Shown in pieces: positions 52,669-63,619 of a stretch of DNA of 64,000 bases (its first letter is position 1; each line of letters begins with the position of its first letter). The DNA is from JAYSSF01 sp043772005. GTDB taxonomy: Bacteria; Patescibacteriota; Gracilibacteria; Absconditabacterales; Absconditicoccaceae. The notes under the pieces are model-generated. The model searched no databases. It was not told where the DNA came from and was given only the letters and a program-made list of their open reading frames with translations. The DNA lies in contig JAYVGP010000002.1 in assembly GCA_043772005.1 (NCBI GenBank), forward strand, positions 62,001 through 126,000. Reading direction: 5' to 3'. The translations under genes were made by a program, and so were the position numbers.

Positions 52669-53256
52669 ATGATTTCACTCATCGTCAAAGTAGACAATAA
52701 TAACCTGATTGGTGATTCTCAGCGCAACTGTATGCCTTGGGAGGGTATAGAGCTGGATGAAAAACTGATACAAGCAAATCATGCTGATATGAAACATTTT
52801 ATAACACTAAGAAAATGATCTAATCCTGAGACTGCTCCAGATATTGTCATTATGGGCCGTAAAACCCGAGAATCAATCCCCATTAAGTTTAGACCATTTC
52901 ACCAAAACATCAACTACATCATCTCTCGCAACACTAATCTTGATCTATGAAATACAAAATGAGAATTAGTTGAAATATTCACATCAGTGGAGTCATGTCT
53001 GGCTCATATCAGTAAGCACCATCCTGATCGCGATATCCATATCATCGGAGGAGGTCAGATCTATCAATATGTCCTTGAACATGATCTTGTGGATCGTATT
53101 GAGATGACAGTATTAGATCATGAGTTTCAGTGAGATGTCTACTTCCCTGAACTTGGGTCAAAACGAAAGGAAATAAACAGAGCGCAAGTCAACCCTAACG
53201 ACAATAATAAACATGCTTTTGTTACCTATGAAAAAAACCCATCAACCATATCTTAA
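52669..53256 (+). CDS. folA: dihydrofolate reductase
   Basis: 195 residues from the second ATG (MISLIVKVDNNNLIGD; the ATG at 52651 would add MTISHT). C-MPW-E motif (NCMPWEG), IVIMGRKTWESIP with CGA (52867-52869) at Trp, NINYIISRN, IHIIGGGQIYQ and, near the end, SKWKEI with CGA (53164-53166) for the usual Trp. Reduces dihydrofolate to THF, recycling the product of ThyA. Confidence 0.93.
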
Positions 53257-53288
53257 CTTCCTTATTTTAGCTAGTTTTATACTATGCC

Positions 53289-54011
53289 ATGAATCAAACA
53301 GAACTCGAAATTAAATGCCTCCTCGGTACACAAGCCAATGCTGATGCATTCCTTATTAAGCTTGAGGAGTTTGGTATAGAAACTCAAACACTGGTAACAC
53401 CAGAACGCCAACTCAATCACTACTTCTCTGGAAATAATGTACTCGATATTTACAACAAAGTCTCATGACAGATGCCGATGAAAGACGCTGAAGCATTATA
53501 CCATATCTGTATGTATGGACGCAACCACTCAGTCAGAACTCGTTCAATCCTCCCATGAGATGAGACCATCCTGGTAATCAAATCATCAAACAACGAAAAT
53601 AGTAGTCACAATGGTGTCACAAGACTTGAGTTTGAATATATGTTTCCAGGGATGACACTCGAAGAGCTTGATCTCATCTTGCTTGATCTTGGCTGAGAAT
53701 ATCTATCCAAACGAAGTAGGATCAGAACATGGTATCATGTCTGAGATATTGATATCTGTCTTGATCAAAATGCTGGATATGGCTATATAGCAGAGTTTGA
53801 AACAATACTTTCATCAGGAGAGGATGCTGTAGCAGCTGAAGCTCGTATCAGAACACTCATGACGCAGCTCGGTGTACATGAACTTGATCAAACTAAACTC
53901 GAGCAAATGTTTGCTCATTATAATCAGAACTGGTCTGACTACTATGGTAGTTCTTCTACCTTCGATATGTCTGCGAACGGCGATATTATTCATTATGAAT
54001 TTGGAGAGTAA
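53289..54011 (+). CDS. CYTH domain protein
   Basis: 240 residues. ELEIKCLL at the start is the ExExK motif of CYTH (class IV adenylyl cyclase / thiamine or inorganic triphosphatase tunnel), followed by LNHYFSG, VRTRSIL, LEFEYMF, SRIRTWY, ICLDQNAGYGYIAEFE. Binds triphosphorylated substrates with metal ions; the substrate is not clear. Lies 32 bases after folA. Confidence 0.8.
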
Positions 54012-54043
54012 TTAAATTTAATCCTATTTTAATCTCATATACA

Positions 54044-55138
54044 ATGCTACAAAACCTCACTCAAATACTCATCTACTCCATGATAGCGTGTGTTGTGACA
54101 GCAGCCAGCTTTCCATATTATATTCGCCTCCTACGCTACTTTAAAGCTGGCAAAACTATTCGTGAAGACAGTTGAACAGGAGACAAAGCAATCATATTCA
54201 ATGCACTGCATCAGCACAAATGATGAACTCCTACTATGTGAGGCTGACTTATGCTGATTGTTATGATAATTATGATTATACTATCTCTTCTACTTCAAAA
54301 ACGGTGAACTATCACTCACAGTCTCCTTGAAAGAAAAGAAACCTATGTGCTTCTTGTTGCATTCTTCGGGATGTGAATATGGTGACTATTGGATGACTAT
54401 CTCAATATCAAATCATGGTGACGTGTCAAATGATTACCTGCTATCGTTAAGCTATTATGAATGTTTCTATTTGCTGGGTTTGTAAGCTACTGGTTTCATG
54501 TAAAGCTAGGCATTAATGAAGTTAATTTATGGCCATTCGCTTGACTCACCAACTTATGATGGGTAGATTTTACACGATTTGGATCAGAATATCAGTTATG
54601 ATTATGATACATGATTCTGACTTTTGTTATGACTCTCACTATCACCAATGCGATCAATATTACTGATGGTTTAGATTGACTTGCTGGAGGTATTATGCTC
54701 ATGATCTTATCAGTATGTGCTGGGATTACCTTCTACTATGGTCGATATATCGCCACTACTGTGATCGGGATTGTATTATGATGTCTTCTTGCTTTCTTAT
54801 GGTTCAACATCAACCCCGCCAAAATCTTCATGGGAGACAGTTGATCATTAGCCCTAGGCTGACTATTTTCAACGCTTGTATATCTCATTGGGATCAAAAT
54901 TGGATTTATTATTCCATTTTTCATTCTCTTTGGACTATGTCTAGTTGAACTTTCGACCAGCGGATTACAAATCTTTTGGAAAAAAGTCTTCAAACGCAAA
55001 TTATTTGCCATTGCCCCGTTGCACCATCTCCTCGAATATCAGGGTATGAATGAAAGTTCCATCGTGATGAGATTATGGCTTATACAAGGGATTCTATGTA
55101 TGATAGCATTTATTCTTGTGATGTATCAATTAGTCTAG
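54044..55138 (+). CDS. mraY: phospho-N-acetylmuramoyl-pentapeptide transferase
   Basis: 364 residues, ten TM helices. HKGGTPTMGGG, LLDDYLNIKSWGRVKGLPAIVKL, TITNAINITDGLDGLAGG, NPAKIFMGDSGSLALGG, APLHHLLEYQG are MraY motifs (the GDSGSLALGG glycines GSLA and LGG are UGA). It makes lipid I, the substrate of MurG. Placed after the CYTH gene, 32 bases away. Confidence 0.95.
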
Positions 55139-55255
55139 AATTACCCCAGATTGAGCTATGAATATGGGATAATGTGACTTTTTTGCAAAAATCACTTGAA
55201 ATTGCTATTTTTTTATACATGATGGTAGGGTAATTTATTTTATTACTTCCCAATA

Positions 55256-55531
55256 ATGACTAAAACTCAATTGATTGCTCACTTAGCTGACAAAGCTAAA
55301 ATCTCTAAGAGACTCGCTGGTGATGTTCTTAACATCCTTGTTGATGGTATCGTTGCTTCAGTTAAAAAAGGTGATAGCGTAAGCATCCAAGGTTTCGGTA
55401 CGTTCAAGTCTTCACATAGAAAGGCAAGAACTGGTGTTAACCCACAAAAACCAACTGAAAAGATCCAGATTAAAGCAATGAACGTTCCTACATTCAAAGC
55501 TGGTTCAGATTTCAAGAAAGCTGTTAGGTAA
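55256..55531 (+). CDS. hup: HU-type DNA-binding protein
   Basis: 91 residues, no UGA. MTKTQLIAHLADKAKISKRLAGDVLNILVDGIVASVKKGDSVSIQGFGTFKSSHRKARTGVNPQKPTEKIQIKAMNVPTFKAGSDFKKAV is a complete HU. Compacts and bends DNA. Has its own promoter region and a strong terminator. Confidence 0.97.
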   Translation: MTKTQLIAHLADKAKISKRLAGDVLNILVDGIVASVKKGDSVSIQGFGTFKSSHRKARTGVNPQKPTEKIQIKAMNVPTFKAGSDFKKAVR

Positions 55532-55558
55532 TCTAACTTTATACACGTGTATAGTATC

Positions 55559-55585
55559 GTCCCTAGTCTCGGCTAGGGATTTTTG
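55559..55585 (+). terminator. terminator after hup
   Basis: TCCCTAG/CTAGGGA around TCTCGG and a T run. Confidence 0.92.
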
Positions 55586-55789
55586 TATCAAAAAAACTCG
55601 ACTAAATTCTCCCTTGCATATGATATCACTATCACTATAATAAATGAAGATATCGGAATACCACAATAACAACAAATACCCCTAAGAATTATTTCTGGAC
55701 ACTCGTTGCACTAAATTACCTTCTTTTGACACCTTGTTTCGTTGCGTATCATTCGTATCGATCTTTTTATAATTTTTTTTCACACACAC

Positions 55790-56014
55790 ATGACTACTGG
55801 TACAGTAAAATTCTACAACGACACTAAAGGTTTCGGATTTATCACTCCAGATGATGGATCTACAGACTTATTTGTACATATCACAGGAGTGGTAGGAGTT
55901 GATAGTCTTATGGATAACGACAGAGTTAGCTTTGACGTTACACAAGGTAGAGAAGGTAAAATGCAAGCTGTAAACGTACAGTTGTTGACTAACGAAGCTC
56001 CTATGGCTGCATAG
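55790..56014 (+). CDS. cold-shock protein (CspA family)
   Basis: 74 residues from MTTGTVKFYNDTKGFGFITPDDGSTDLFVHITGV, with both RNP motifs (KGFGFI, LFVHI). No UGA codons. Binds single-stranded RNA. A TTGACA lies 64 bases upstream and a TATAAT at 55768-55773, so a long leader is possible, as for other cold-shock mRNAs. Confidence 0.95.
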   Translation: MTTGTVKFYNDTKGFGFITPDDGSTDLFVHITGVVGVDSLMDNDRVSFDVTQGREGKMQAVNVQLLTNEAPMAA

Positions 56015-56034
56015 TTATATCATTCATATCAAAA

Positions 56035-56062
56035 AAATCCCCAACTTTGTTGGGGATTTTTA
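56035..56062. terminator. bidirectional terminator between csp and the 124-residue gene
   Basis: AAATCCCCAA with TTGGGGATTT, A run before and T run after. Works for both converging genes. Confidence 0.92.
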
Positions 56063-56072
56063 TTATCAAAAA

Positions 56073-56447
56073 CTACATAGTATCTTTTGTATCCCTATCT
56101 CTCTTATAATCCGTAGAATTCTTAATCTTCTGGATACGATTGAGCTGCGTCATATTACTCGCCCTGATACCATCGATATCAAATTCCTTAGATATGGTAT
56201 TACCCAGTGTAGTAGTATACTGTCTCATTGCACGGTGATATTCTGAATCCAGATGCGTAGTATCAAACAGATCAATTCTCTTCTTAAGGGTAACAAATCT
56301 ATCTACCAACTGTTGATTAGTAGTCACTTCGTCACGGAATAATCTAAACATATTTTTCGTCATTTTTTCGAGTGCATTGATGCACTTCCGACGATTAAAT
56401 TTGTCAGTATGTCTATCGCTGGTAGTGAGCTTGCTGGTTGATGCCAT
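56073..56447 (-). CDS. hypothetical basic helical protein
   Basis: 124 residues, no UGA, all helical and charged, with CINALEKMTKNMFRLFRDEVTTNQQLVDRFVTLKKRIDLF. No known family. Between csp and tmRNA, on the opposite strand to csp and sharing its terminator. Confidence 0.55.
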   Translation of the reverse strand: MASTSKLTTSDRHTDKFNRRKCINALEKMTKNMFRLFRDEVTTNQQLVDRFVTLKKRIDLFDTTHLDSEYHRAMRQYTTTLGNTISKEFDIDGIRASNMTQLNRIQKIKNSTDYKRDRDTKDTM

Positions 56448-56516
56448 ACTATTATCATACTGTTTTATTCTATTTTTAAAAGTAAAAAAATCTCAGCTAT
56501 GACACCGAGAATTTTT

Positions 56517-56975
56517 TGGTGGAGATGATGGGAGTCGAACCCATGTCCAAATAGTACTCAACACACTGTTTATGCTCATAGTATCATAATTTGAAACCAA
56601 TAGTATTTTAATACCATGACTATAAATAGTCATTGCTGGACAACATCGCACATGATACACGCTAGCTGTTTTAGGGTTTTCCTAGTTTATCACGAGGACA
56701 GTGAGTGATATATTTAGTTTCGCCACTTCACTCATACTAACCTATTGAAATAGGTTAGCCAATAAATTGCTTTCGCAATTGATTGGTACATATATCAGGA
56801 CATACGAAGTGGTTAAGAGACTAGGCGAAAGAAAGAGTATTAGTCTTGAATGCGTTAAGTCTTAGGTTTGAGTTTGCATTTATGCAGTTTGATGGCGGTG
56901 TTTTACGTCAGTATCCATCACCGACGGAGCAAAGCATACCAAGTCATGTCTATCTGTCGAAGCCAGTACATCCCC
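56517..56975 (-). ncRNA. ssrA: transfer-messenger RNA
   Basis: 5' end GGGGATGTACTGGCTTCGAC and 3' end GGTTCGACTCCC...CATCTCCACCA form the tRNA-like domain, with a CCA tail encoded. The tag begins at GCA (56875-56877) and reads ANSNLRLNAFKTNTLSFA, closed by TAG (56821-56823). A UAG stop is needed in a genome where UGA is Gly. Rescues stalled ribosomes. The 459-base length is longer than average; the pseudoknot region is expanded. Confidence 0.93.
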
Positions 56976-57092
56976 AAATTAGGTGATATGTTATATCATA
57001 TAGACCAAAGGCATATACGAATTCATAATACATATCGTGACAATAAAGTCAATATCGATATGTTCATCTCCCTATGACCTATGACATTTGAC

Positions 57093-57818
57093 CTATTGTG
57101 AAAATCCATGATCTCTGACTGAATATGCAAGTTCTACTCCACCATGAGATTTTACTACTCCAGCCTCGAGGAGGTAGACTTCATCTACAGGAATATAGTC
57201 CAAGATAGTAAAGTAATGCGTCACAATGATATAGGACACCTGTGGACTATCATAAGCAGCAAGTAGACTCGCAACAGCACGGAAAGCATCCACATCCAGT
57301 CAGCTATCTACCTCATCCAGCAATATATATCTAGGTTGGAGAAGCTTAAGCTGGAGAATCTCAATCTTGCGTCTCTCTCATCCACTAAACCCTACATTGA
57401 CATCGCGCCAGAGGAACTCTCTATCAATCTGAAGTTCTGCCACGAGAGGTTCGATGATCTTCTTAAAACTGAGGAATGTCTCATTGGTTTCGAATCTCGC
57501 ATTGTAGATCGTACGCAGAAACTCAAATAACTTCACACCCTTGATCTCGGGAATCGTCTGAAATGCAAGGAAAATACCTAACTTTGCTCTCTCATGCGGA
57601 TCCAGTTCTAAAATATTCGCTCCATCGAGAGTCGCTTCTCATCCAGTAACCTCATAAGCTGGATGACCCATCAAAGTCAACAAGAGACTCGATTTACCAC
57701 TACCGTTCTTACCTACAATACAATAGTTTTTGCCAAGCTCAAAACTCATCGATACATCATTGAGAATAGTCTTATCGGCAATAGATACACTGAGATTATT
57801 GATTGAAAGTTGAGTCAT
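57093..57818 (-). CDS. sufC: Fe-S cluster assembly ATPase SufC
   Basis: 241 residues. Walker A GKNGSGKSSLL, LAFQTIPEIKGVKLFEFLRT, signature FSGGERRKIEILQL (second Gly UGA), Walker B ILLDEVDSGLDVDAF (Gly UGA), VTHYF switch. SufC drives the SufBCD scaffold. sufB and sufD are not in view; the flanking genes are unrelated. All catalytic residues are intact. Confidence 0.93.
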
Positions 57819-57838
57819 AATAAGATAGTTGAAATGAA

Positions 57839-58396
57839 TTATTTTTGATTCTTAGCCCAACGCTCAAATGCAAACAAAAGAATTTCGGCGACTTCTTGTG
57901 CACTAAAATGATCAGTGTTAATAACTATATCGTAGTTATTAGGATCATATAGGTCAAATTGGTATAATCTTAAATATCTCTGTCTTTCTTCTTCATTTCT
58001 TTGTTTAATATTTTCCAAAACCTTATCATAATCTCACACAATATCACCAAACCTCTTAGTATCATGGATTAATCTATTAGCAGCAATCTCATCACTAACC
58101 AAAAAACGTATTCTGAAAGAATGGGGTTGATTATAAGCACAAAGCTTTGAATCAAGAAGAATCTTACTATTAGTATCAAGCTCTTGCTGATATTTCTCAT
58201 ACGATAAATCATAAGCCTCTACATTTTCTGGTAAGTCTCCTATTTTATTAAATTCTAAAATAGTAATACCCATCTCTTGAGCTTTTCTCTTTTTGATATT
58301 TCATACCGAAATATGCTCATATCAAAGTTTCTCACAAATTACTTCTGCAACAGTAGTTCTACCAGCCCCTGCCTTACCAGAAAGTGAAATAATCAT
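57839..58396 (-). CDS. cytidylate-kinase-like P-loop NMP kinase
   Basis: 185 residues. P-loop SLSGKAGAGRTT (with Arg for the usual Lys-Ser/Thr pair: G-R-T-T), then VAEVICEKLGYEHISVGN as in AAA_33/cytidylate kinase-like proteins, and RIRFLVSDEIAANR. Two UGA near the N-terminus. Likely phosphorylates CMP or dCMP, but specificity is unclear. Confidence 0.7.
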
Positions 58397-58438
58397 ACTT
58401 ATATGATAAATTAATAAATCTTTTATATTTTTCCCCCT

Positions 58439-59758
58439 TTAGCTTTTCCCTTTAGCTGTTTGCTGTGACACATATACTCCCCAACTCATCCCGATCAACA
58501 GTACTACAGGCCACACAATCATACGATCCACCCGACTATGAAGTACCAATCATGATACTGCGAGTCACATCATCCCAATACTATAAGCCATAAGATAATC
58601 TGATTGCTTATCAGTTTTACCACCACGAGCTCGCAACCATACACCTCATGCAATCATCCCACCAAATAAGACCAACCATCAAAGGAATCAGACTAATCCA
58701 TACTCAATCAATACCTGTAGGAACTGATTTTCAGTATTATATCACAATCAGAAGTGATGTGATGCTGGTCCTACGCTTCCTGGACCCCAACCAAATAGCG
58801 GATGCTCTTGAACTGCATGAACACTGGTGATGAGCGCATTAATATGTCATGTATTCGAAAACTGTCTCCCTCCACCAAATATCTGATGAAATCATAGATA
58901 GCTAATACCTACAATCACAATAATCGCGGGCAGCAGAATCTTATCCACAAACTTGCGAAAACTCGACTGATAAGTCCAATATCATAGAATCGCAAGCTGT
59001 AAGAGCCGTGTACCTCGTGCAGCTCTACTAAATGTAAGAACTATCGCCGTAGTATACATCAGCCACCAAAACCACGTCTGTGAGACAGGCTTACGTCTTA
59101 ATACAATCACAAAGAAAATTGGCCAAAACGCTACGAGCCAAAATCAGTAGGTGATTGGACGCTCAAAGACAAACTGATTACGCTGAATACCGCTCGTCAT
59201 CTCAGAATAATATACTGCTGGAGGTTGTGCCGTCAGTGTACCTTCATAAGCTGTCTTACTATATCACAAATACTTGAGAACTCAAGGTTTGACAACCAAT
59301 GCAGCGTATCGTACTACTGACAATACAAGGACTCGCTTGATAATTGTGATGTATCGTCTATTGATCTGTTTGCTATCTCATCGAGTCATCATCGTCCCAG
59401 AGATGTATGCTAGCCAGCCTACACCAAATCAGATAAGATTATATTTGAATGCTGCAATATATGATGAAATACTATATCATCCACCAGCTCCTATCGCAAT
59501 CGTAACTGCCACAGTACCAAATAATACCAGTGTGATGATACGAAATACCATATCTGACTTCCACAATGTCACAATCTGCTTATGATGCTGTGTTCACAGT
59601 CGAGCAGCTCGCCCAACTACAACAATCTCCTTCCACAATGCAATCACGGTTAGTAATGGCCCAGTCAGACCAATACGATACTCCAACCACGTCAACACGA
59701 CAAAATGGATCAACAATCAGATCAGAAGTGTACGGATAATAGTACGAGCGATATTCAT
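58439..59758 (-). CDS. O-antigen ligase / Wzy-like polysaccharide polymerase
   Basis: 439 residues, about ten TM helices. The large loop near residue 330 holds HPLFGWGPGSVG followed by SHHF and TENQFLQVLIEYG, the Wzy_C (O-antigen ligase) pattern. Numerous UGA glycines. Possibly polymerises or ligates a surface glycan started by the WecA/TagO-like enzyme. Confidence 0.75.
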
Positions 59759-59772
59759 AAGAGCAAAAAGAA

Positions 59773-60333
59773 TTAATGAGAAGTACCGAGGATCGCTTGG
59801 ATTTGTTTGAGTCATCTTGAACATTTTTGTCTTACATTAGCCTCTGCAAGACTAGTGATACGAGCAATCTCAGGATATGATTTATGCTCGATATATTTGA
59901 GGTGGATAATTTCTTGGCTGACTATATCAAGTTGTGACATTGCTATTTTGATTTGATCATATTTAAAACTATGGTCAAGTACTTCGAGTTGATCTGGATC
60001 AGTATCATCTTCGGGATCTCAAGACCAAGTTTGAAGTTGTTCATCATTTCCATAGCGTTCTTTGCGCTTTTTAAAATAATCTTTACATGAGTTTTTAAAC
60101 ATGGTCCATAGGAACGCTTGCAAATTATAGTCAGACTTGAGAGTTGGCAACAAATTCCACAACTTAACATAGAAATCTCCTATCAAATCATCAATCTCAC
60201 TTTCATCCAAAAAATAATATGTTGCACAATAGCGAAAAAACTGATCAGCTGTCTCATTATACAACTTCTCAAAGGTAACAGGATCCTGTTGACGTAATAG
60301 TTCTACGAGTTCTTGTGTATAAAAAGCCATCAT
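59773..60333 (-). CDS. second ECF-like sigma factor
   Basis: 186 residues from MMAFYTQELVELL. Region 2: DPVTFEKLYNETADQFFRYCATYYFLDESEIDDLIGDFYVKLWNLL, FLWTMFKNSCKDYFKKRKER; region 4: SQLDIVSQEIIHLKYIEHKSYPEIARITSLAEANVRQKCSRGLKQI. The standard-code ORF starts upstream, inside the previous gene; the ATG at 60333 directly follows that gene's TAG. Confidence 0.85.
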
Positions 60334-60340
60334 GTCAAAT

Positions 60341-61222
60341 CTAGCTAAGAGTGCGAGGCTTTGCAATGAGAGGAATTTCATCCAATCATCATGCTATGAT
60401 CTGCGCGCTACGCAATTGTAGTGTATCAAATGTAGTCATTATGACCTCAGAGTCAATATATTGTAGGTGCGGAAGCAATAATTGTAGCAATTCTGAATCA
60501 TTAGTGACGAGCTCGAGGTTCTGCTTCATACCTGTACCCACTAAATACCAGTGAATAAACAAACCATGAAACCTCAGTACAGTACAATCTTCTTGTAGTA
60601 AAGCCATCTGTGATCTCGTATATCCTGTGATGGCAAGGTTAATCTTGAGAGCAGTACATACACCATTAGTTTGTTGAATATTGCCATAACACGAAATCAA
60701 TCATAGTAGTCTACTCACAGCCTGCTCCCATGTATGAGATGATCACCACAAAGCCAAGGGTTCGGATGACAGAATCTGAACATAACGACCATTGAGCGCA
60801 CAAGTCAGTCAGGTCTGATAATGGGCTAACCATTCATTATACCTATTAAGCTGATCTTGCGATGCCTTGAAATAGTATGCATTCAAGGATCCAGTATCAT
60901 CGTCTACCTCACGATACCAAGTGATGCCCTGACGTAGATACTCGAGATCAAACTCAAAACTACCAAACCAATCTCTATGATAGGCTGACCACGGTGACAT
61001 CCCGTCACTGAGATCTTTTCGGTTGATCTGAGTCAACTGACCTTTGTGCCAGATCGGGATGATACTATCGATGTCCGTGATCTGTTCTTGATTGAGCGTA
61101 TGGGTAAATTGTCTGAGATCTCCCTTCACAGGGATTCTCCCTCAAAGGGATTCGCTGCTGCTTCACTGCTGTTCGCTCTCAATCAGTGAATGCACAATAA
61201 TGGATGTGGAGCAAATGATCAT
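60341..61222 (-). CDS. hypothetical protein co-encoded with the sigma factor
   Basis: 293 residues from ATG 61222. The N-terminal part is soluble with WFGSFEFDLEYLRQGITWY and a run of charged turns; later LGLISCYGNIQQTNGVCTALKINLAITGYTRSQMALLQED and LFIHWYLVGTGMKQNLELV have alternating beta strands. Some resemblance to homing-endonuclease-like folds, not enough to name. Stops eight bases before the sigma gene, so both are probably one transcript. Confidence 0.55.
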
Positions 61223-61226
61223 AAAA

Positions 61227-61802
61227 TTATGTTGCTAAGTAAAAACGAAGTGGCAAATCTACATCTTTTGTAATACCTATTCTTGAACTACTTACAATGA
61301 TATAATCATCAGCCATATCTATAGCATAAATTACGATAGATGAAGCATTATCAGTCATAGAAACTCAGTCATCTCAATGCTTAATATTTAGTACCTGACA
61401 AACTTTTCAAGGATCATCAGATAGTCATTTTATGCTATCTCATCAACGTTGTAATTTCATATAATCAATTCATTGAACTGGTTCGATTACACGTATTAAT
61501 ATGGAATTAGGTATTTGAGCAGCAATATCAATAAGATTATGATGACGCATACGATGAACATAAGCTATTCATGGTTTTGTAAATAGACTTTGAGTGGCTT
61601 TTATAACTCATCTTGCACTATGAACAGCAGCATCACCAGTACCCAAGTAGGCTTCTACTTCAACAATCTTTCAGATAAGCACAATATCTTCTATTCTTCT
61701 TACAATATACTTTCCTAACAATGCAGGAGCAACTATCTGTGCTGGGCGATCAAAAAACGATACTAGTAGAATATAATCAAAATAGTTAGTAGATGAAATC
61801 AT
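61227..61802 (-). CDS. mpg: DNA-3-methyladenine glycosylase (AAG/MPG type)
   Basis: 191 residues. FFDRPAQIVAPALLGKYIVRR, IVEVEAYLGTGDAAVHSARGV and the C-terminal GITKDVDLPLRFYL are AAG signatures (IVEVEAY contains the catalytic Glu, AYVHRM the Tyr/His pair). Removes alkylated purines from DNA. A second, unrelated methyladenine glycosylase (tag) lies at 9.7 kb. Confidence 0.9.
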
Positions 61803-61838
61803 GATTCTACTGTACAGAAATATTATACAAATAAAGCT

Positions 61839-62786
61839 CTAACTCAACCTCCTTCCCCTACTCGTCTTCTCAATTTTCCCCAGTTTAATCAAGAGTGGCT
61901 CAATCTCATATTCGATACTACCAGTATCCAGTCACATCTTGATCGCCAGAGTGGTCAAGCTCATGGGTCTGTCCGTCTCTGCGAGAATATCCAGATACTT
62001 CTGATGCAGTGGCGTGAGTCACCCGTCTTGTACCTTACTCCATCCTAGGAAGCTCGATCGATGTTCACGACTGATCTCAAGATTATCTGGAGTTTGCCCA
62101 TGTGCAATCAGATAATCACGCATCATCACGATCGTATTGCGGATTTCTCTCGGCACCGAGTCAGACTTACGAGCAATCTCATAGACCTGCTTTCAGTCAG
62201 ATTTGATCGTATAATGATTGAGATACAGCTGGATGATTTGTTGCTTCTCCTCCAGCGAATATCCGGAGAAAAAGAACTTATAGACAAACCTGTTTTTGAG
62301 CGGAGCAGACAGCGATTCAGGCTTGGTCGTGGCACCTATCAGGGTAAATGGATTAACAGGTAGTCTGACTGATCCGCCGTCTGGCATCACCATATCGATG
62401 AGGTTGTCTTCCATGGCTGTATACAGAATCTCCTCCATCATGGGCTTGAGTCTATGGATCTCATCGATGAACAAGATATCACCCGTCTGGAGTGCATTGA
62501 GCACTGAAATCAGATCTGCAGGCTTGGCAATCGCATATCCAGTAATCACATGACAGTGTACATCACAACTCGCTGCAATGATATGCGCCAGCGTCGTCTT
62601 ACCGAAGCCACTGGGGCCATTGAGCAAGATGTGTCACAGACTGTCTGATCTGACTTGCGCAGAGTGGATCGCATGACGAATCACGCTCTTGATATCCTCT
62701 TGACCCACAAACTCATCCAGATTAGCTGGGCGCCAGTGACCAGTAGGAGCTGCTTGTGTAGTAGTGTCTATTTTTTTGATATGCAT
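61839..62786 (-). CDS. ruvB: Holliday junction branch migration ATPase RuvB
   Basis: 315 residues. FVGQEDIK, LLNGPSGFGKTTLAHIIA (Walker A), LFIDEIHRLKPMMEEILYTAMED (Walker B), LIGATTKPESLSAPLKNRF, VPREIRNT, and the winged-helix C-domain (TPLHQKYLDILAETDRPMSLTTLAIKMGL). RuvB is the motor of the RuvABC complex. The usual G-P-P-G Walker A is P-S-G here. ruvA and ruvC are not in this window. Confidence 0.93.
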
Positions 62787-62979
62787 ACCCCCACAATACA
62801 CAATATTCATCCAATTTCCAACCCAAAACCAACTTACACATACAAAACAATACACAATGTCAATAATTATTTAATTCTTGTCAGATATCGCAATCAATAA
62901 GACTACAATGAAGTATCATTTTTTGCCTCTTGCGGGGTAGTTGGATATGATTATGATAGTAATTATTTATATTGATCGT

Positions 62980-63582
62980 ATGGCATATATCCCACAAGAC
63001 TTTTACCAGCAAATCGAAAAGCTCAAGAAAGCTGGTAAATTCACCGATGCACTTAAGATGGTAAATTCACTCCTTGTATCAGATCCTGAGAATCCTGAGG
63101 CTCTCATGCAGGTTGCAGATATTCAATATCAGTCCTGAGAAGTAGAAAAGGCTGAGAAAGCTGTCGACTTTCTCCTTCAAACATGAGGTGATACTGACCC
63201 AATGGTATTATATACCAAAGGTATCTTGGCAATGGAGAAAACCCAATGGCACGACTCCCTCGAGTATCTGCAAAAAGCCATCAAGCTTACCAAATTTGAA
63301 AATGCTGAAGTAGTAAGAGCTTATGCAATGGCACAATACTGGTATGGTAATCATCAAAAAGGTATCGACTTCCTCCTCCAAGCATATGACATCAATAAAT
63401 TGGATGCTGAGATTGTATATAATCTGATTCAAATCTACACACTCGAACATGATTACAAATGAGTCAAAAAGATGGTAACCTATTTTGAGAAACAAAGCAA
63501 AAAGCTTCAAACATTTGACAAAGATCTCGCCTACTATCAACACAAAATCGCGCTCTACAAAGAGTTTGTAGCAGATAAATAA
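62980..63582 (+). CDS. TPR domain protein
   Basis: 200 residues from MAYIPQDFYQQIEKLKKAGKFTDALKMVNSLL. Four or five TPR-like helix pairs (DALKMVNSLLVSDPENPEALMQVADIQYQS, HDSLEYLQKAIKLTKFENAEVVRAYAMAQYWYGNHQKGI). Probably a scaffold. It is followed 37 bases later by ftsX. Confidence 0.8.
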
Positions 63583-63619
63583 AACTCTCCATCTCACTTT
63601 ACTCTCCATCTCATCTCTT

